Origin: Beijerinckiaceae bacterium | Lineage (GTDB): Bacteria > Pseudomonadota > Alphaproteobacteria > Rhizobiales > Beijerinckiaceae | Direction: 5' to 3' | Assembly: GCA_947474545.1 (NCBI GenBank) | Contig: CANJJI010000016.1 | Span: 1 to 47,187 of the forward strand | Length of the DNA stretch: 47,187 nucleotides | In this document: positions 44,556 to 47,187 of the stretch, piece by piece | Layout: every line of letters begins with the position of its first letter | Position numbering within the stretch: position 1 is the stretch's first letter | The notes under the pieces: model-generated | What the model was told of the DNA's origin: nothing | Databases searched by the model: none | The model's input: only the letters and a program-made list of their open reading frames with translations | Made by a program: the position numbers and the translations under genes

Positions 44556-45989
44556 TTATTTTTTGCCGAAACCCGGTGGCAAAAAGCTTCCGCCGCCTTG
44601 CTGCCCGCCCGGGTTTTGAACGCCCTGCTGTGGGTTACGTCTGCCAAATTGGTCCGGCGGCGGAGCCTGCTGTGCGCCTGAGCCATACGGAATACTCCCG
44701 CCAGCCAATCCCTGCTGCCCGCCAAACGGCACGGGCTGCGCATGAGAGAGACCGGCTGGCGCAGGCTGCCTGCGCAGCGCGGAAAGATAGCGCAGCCCGA
44801 AAAAGATCGCCGCGCCTGCGGCAAGGATCAGGCCCGCGTACACGGGCCGGTAGAAAAACCAGGCCATCGCGATCACTACAGGCGCAACAACGGCAGTCGC
44901 CAGCAGCGCAACCATCGATGCTCCCACGCCAACGATGTCGCCAAAGATAGGGATGATATCAGCCAGCACTTCCAGCAGGCTGAGCATCATGCGGAAGCCT
45001 AGGAACAGCACGATCACGCCCACAAGCCGTAATATCCAGGTCAGGATTTTATTGGCGTCCTCGGCGTGTTTGAAAAGTATAGCCGCATCCTTGATACCCG
45101 TTTCGGCGAGCAAGACGGTGCGCTGGTTCGAAGTGGTGAAAGGCGTAAAGCCGCTCTGAATTTGCTTTCCAACAACGCTGACAGGCTGGACCGGCAAAAG
45201 CGTGTAGGTTACCCTGATATCGCCGACAACAGGCGCATCGGGATTATTACCCGCATAAATGGCGCCTTGCGCAACGCTCGCACGCTCACCGAATACTTTC
45301 TTTGCCCCAGCCAATGCACTTGCTGGAACGTCGAAAGTGTCGCCGGAGCCAAGCAGGGAAATAACTTGAGCATCAAGCCGGAAGCCGCCCAAAGTCGCGC
45401 CCTCTGCTGCAAAAGACCGCGAACGGGTCTGTGGCATCGCCGGGTTCTGATGGCCTGACGTTTCACGGAAGCGGCTGGATTCAATCGGCCGGTCCGACCA
45501 TTCGCGCTTGTAAGTATAGCGTGTGATGGTTTCTTCACCGCCGCCGAGCTTCTTGCGTGTTTCTTTCTCCTGCTCTTCCTTCCATTGATACATTTCGACC
45601 TTGCGCGAGAGCTTCAGCCCATTGGCATTAAGGCCAATCTCGCTGTCACGGGCTGGGTTGGCCGCTTTTGTCTCGCCGGCGACATGCACGAGTTTGCCTT
45701 CATTCGCAGGGTCGGCCCGCTCACTGGAAACCGAAACAACCTGGCCCGCGCCTTCATGCAGTGCGGCGGCGGTCTTGGCGGAATTGCCTTCGTTCCAGAA
45801 CAGAAGCGCACATCCCGCGACCACAAAAAGCAATCCGAACAGGATCGCCTTGAGGCTGTCCATGATCTTTTCGAACCAGGATTTATGTGACGTTTCGCTG
45901 AAACTGTCGCCGTCGCTGCCGCTCCATTCATCGCCGCTGGAGGAGGAGGATGAATTGTCCCAATTGTTGCTGGAGTTATCGTCGGACAT
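44556..45989 (-). CDS. TMEM43 family membrane protein
   Basis: A 477-residue protein of the TMEM43 family, with a Ser/Asp-rich cytoplasmic N-terminus (about 1-45), one membrane segment (about 52-70), a large soluble domain (about 75-285) and a cluster of further membrane segments (about 290-400). The C-terminus is Gly/Gln/Pro rich. The ATG at 45989 follows GGAGG, and a longer frame to 46103 is not homologous. The function in bacteria is unknown. An A/T-rich tract surrounds its stop codon, which reads TAA at 44556-44558 on the minus strand. Confidence 0.86.
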   Translation of the reverse strand: MSDDNSSNNWDNSSSSSSGDEWSGSDGDSFSETSHKSWFEKIMDSLKAILFGLLFVVAGCALLFWNEGNSAKTAAALHEGAGQVVSVSSERADPANEGKLVHVAGETKAANPARDSEIGLNANGLKLSRKVEMYQWKEEQEKETRKKLGGGEETITRYTYKREWSDRPIESSRFRETSGHQNPAMPQTRSRSFAAEGATLGGFRLDAQVISLLGSGDTFDVPASALAGAKKVFGERASVAQGAIYAGNNPDAPVVGDIRVTYTLLPVQPVSVVGKQIQSGFTPFTTSNQRTVLLAETGIKDAAILFKHAEDANKILTWILRLVGVIVLFLGFRMMLSLLEVLADIIPIFGDIVGVGASMVALLATAVVAPVVIAMAWFFYRPVYAGLILAAGAAIFFGLRYLSALRRQPAPAGLSHAQPVPFGGQQGLAGGSIPYGSGAQQAPPPDQFGRRNPQQGVQNPGGQQGGGSFLPPGFGKK

Positions 45990-46134
45990 GAAGCCTCCTG
46001 CGGGGAGCCAGGTGAATCGCCATTGCCGCAGGATAAGCGCGCTACGCCAGCCGCGCAAAGTGCGCAAACGCACTTTGCCGGCAAAATTATCAATAGTGGT
46101 CAATCCTTTGGTTCAGCGAACCAGGCCATTTCCG

Positions 46135-46872
46135 TCAGGAGATGACGAGTTTCGGCATGGTGGCGACCAGCGAACCAAAACCTTCGATCCGCTCATTGAT
46201 ATGCAGTCGCTTCTGGAATTCCCACACGCGTGCAGGGACGGGGTGAATGACCGGGACCTGCAGATCCTGTTCCAGCAGGTCGATAATATGCAAGGTGCGC
46301 CAGCCTGACCCGAGCATATAAATCGCGTCAGCTCCGCCAGCCTTCAGGAAGGCTTTCTTGATATGGGCATAAACGACTTCTCCCGCCAGTTCCTGCACCT
46401 TGTTGAAGGGCACATCGACTCCAGCCATCGCTTTGACTTCAAAACCGGCGTCCTTGAAATATTGCGAGAAGATTGCGTTGGTCTTTTCGGGAAAGTAGGT
46501 CGCGCCGACGATGGATTTCGCGCCAATGGCTTTCAGCGCATTCACATGGTTCTGGCCTGAAGTGAACATGGGGATGCCATAATGGCGCTCCCACTCATCG
46601 ATGATTTTCTTCTCGCCATCACGTCCGTGCACCATGAATGGCGGGGCGCCCGAGGGATGGATCACATCGCAGCCCGCCTCCTTCAAGAGATCGAGCTCTT
46701 TTTCGAAAGCCGATTTCATCTGCAGGAATTCATCCGGCGTTCCGCGCCGGACATTCACATGCAGCGAGAGGACGCCGATGCCTTCGGGCAGCATGCGGAT
46801 CAGCTCTTCATTGGCCCCAGGCCGCAATGTCGGGTGAACAACACCGATAATGCCGCGCCAGCTTGTGAACAT
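46135..46872 (-). CDS. Asp/Glu racemase-fold protein, maleate isomerase/arylmalonate decarboxylase-like
   Basis: A 245-residue protein of the maleate cis-trans isomerase/AMDase family. The ATG at 46872 follows GGGAGG; a longer frame to 46989 is not homologous. The N-terminal 'MFTSWRGIIGVVHPTLRPGANEEL' type and 'GAKSIVGATYFPEKTNAIF' are characteristic. The family's two catalytic cysteines appear absent: at the first site the sequence is 'DVIHPSGAPPF' (Ser74), at the second 'IYMLGSGWRTL' (Gly188). So it may be a non-canonical isomerase, or use another residue. Neighbours suggest dicarboxylate metabolism. Confidence 0.82.
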   Translation of the reverse strand: MFTSWRGIIGVVHPTLRPGANEELIRMLPEGIGVLSLHVNVRRGTPDEFLQMKSAFEKELDLLKEAGCDVIHPSGAPPFMVHGRDGEKKIIDEWERHYGIPMFTSGQNHVNALKAIGAKSIVGATYFPEKTNAIFSQYFKDAGFEVKAMAGVDVPFNKVQELAGEVVYAHIKKAFLKAGGADAIYMLGSGWRTLHIIDLLEQDLQVPVIHPVPARVWEFQKRLHINERIEGFGSLVATMPKLVIS

Positions 46873-47103
46873 GAATGCCTCCCTTATGTTGTTGAGCGCA
46901 TGGTAACAGGGGCGTGTAAGAGAGCAAGTTGGTTGCCTGGTTGATGGGGAAGCAGACTTTCCCAGTCTCTTGTTGTCATAAAACTGCAATCAAGTGAGCG
47001 TCCCGATTTTGAGAAAAGTCTGGAGCGGCCACTGAGAGCCGGTGCCGTCGCGAAGGTGGTTGGAATAGGCTAACGCGATCTCCAGCTTCATGAAGTTATC
47101 CGA
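46873..47103. other. Intergenic stretch at the right edge
   Basis: 231 bases between the racemase-fold gene and the possible transposase end. A short open frame of 33 codons (minus strand, start about 47091) is present without recognisable similarity. If the adjacent fragment is an insertion-sequence end, part of this stretch is probably its terminal non-coding region. Confidence 0.3.
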
Positions 47104-47187
47104 TCATGCGGCGAGGTCAATGGGTTGATCCGATGGCTTGTCGGCGAGGGTCTTCCAGCCATCGACTTTGCGCATCGTGATCTGCCC
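47104..47187 (-). CDS. C-terminal end of a possible transposase, N-terminus outside window
   Basis: Twenty-seven codons and a TGA enter from the right edge on the minus strand: 'TMRKVDGWKTLADKPSDQ' followed by 'PIDLAA' and stop. I recognise the ending from the tails of some rhizobial IS256-type transposases, but the match is from memory over few residues, so the call is tentative. It could be any other protein. Confidence 0.35.
   Translation of the reverse strand, partial: GQITMRKVDGWKTLADKPSDQPIDLAA

Noticed and set aside
44551-44566. T-rich run between the TcuA-like gene and the TMEM43 gene, possible terminator
   Set aside because: No stem of useful length precedes it; the run also contains the stop codon of the TMEM43 gene on the other strand.
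1-47187. tRNA, rRNA or CRISPR features
   Set aside because: I looked for tRNA T-loop signatures and evenly spaced repeats on both strands and saw none.

Overview
The window looks like a chromosomal segment of an alphaproteobacterium, most likely of the order Hyphomicrobiales (Rhizobiales). The case rests on gene content and order: hdaA, ppk and ppx run in series beside purM-purN and a PgsA/PerM-type membrane gene pair, and the window also has erpA, dgt, a bifunctional malic enzyme with a phosphotransacetylase-like tail, an extensin-like protein and several Bug-type solute receptors. No rRNA, tRNA, CRISPR array or intact mobile element was seen. Many reading frames begin upstream of the most plausible start; starts given here were chosen from visible ribosome-binding sites and family lengths.

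Left part (1-14000): a partial, unrecognised membrane-anchored Pro/Ala-rich protein runs off the left edge; then ndk with a strong terminator, an orphan molybdopterin oxidoreductase, a metaxin/FAXC-like glutathione transferase divergent from a YafY/WYL regulator with a perfect 12-bp palindrome between them, a tandem pair of Bug receptors divergent from a TauA/NMT1-like receptor, a SulP transporter, and purN-purM on the minus strand. Between purM and the next conserved block lies a degraded toxin-antitoxin pair (nonsense codon in the toxin, frame break in the antitoxin) and another Bug receptor.

Middle (14100-30260): a housekeeping run of pgsA-like, perM-like, hdaA, ppk and ppx on the plus strand, then a mixed stretch (aqpZ, Bug receptor, TauD-like dioxygenase, extensin-like protein, LLM flavin oxidoreductase, PAS-GGDEF-EAL protein) before aspS.

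Surface-glycan region (30350-35520): a minus-strand family 2 glycosyltransferase faces away from a tight plus-strand operon of five genes: a 2-oxoglutarate/Fe(II) oxygenase, an FkbM methyltransferase, a second methyltransferase, a GT-B-like protein and a GT8-like glycosyltransferase. This is the best candidate for an undescribed pathway, probably making or decorating a cell-surface saccharide.

Right part (35660-47187): malic enzyme, two small unrecognised membrane or exported proteins, erpA divergent from dgt, a YihY/BrkB membrane protein, a Bug receptor translationally coupled to a TcuA-like flavoprotein, a TMEM43 family protein, an Asp/Glu-racemase-fold protein lacking both usual catalytic cysteines, and at the edge the last 27 codons of a possible transposase. 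Overall the window alternates conserved core genes with accessory uptake and catabolic genes for small organic acids.
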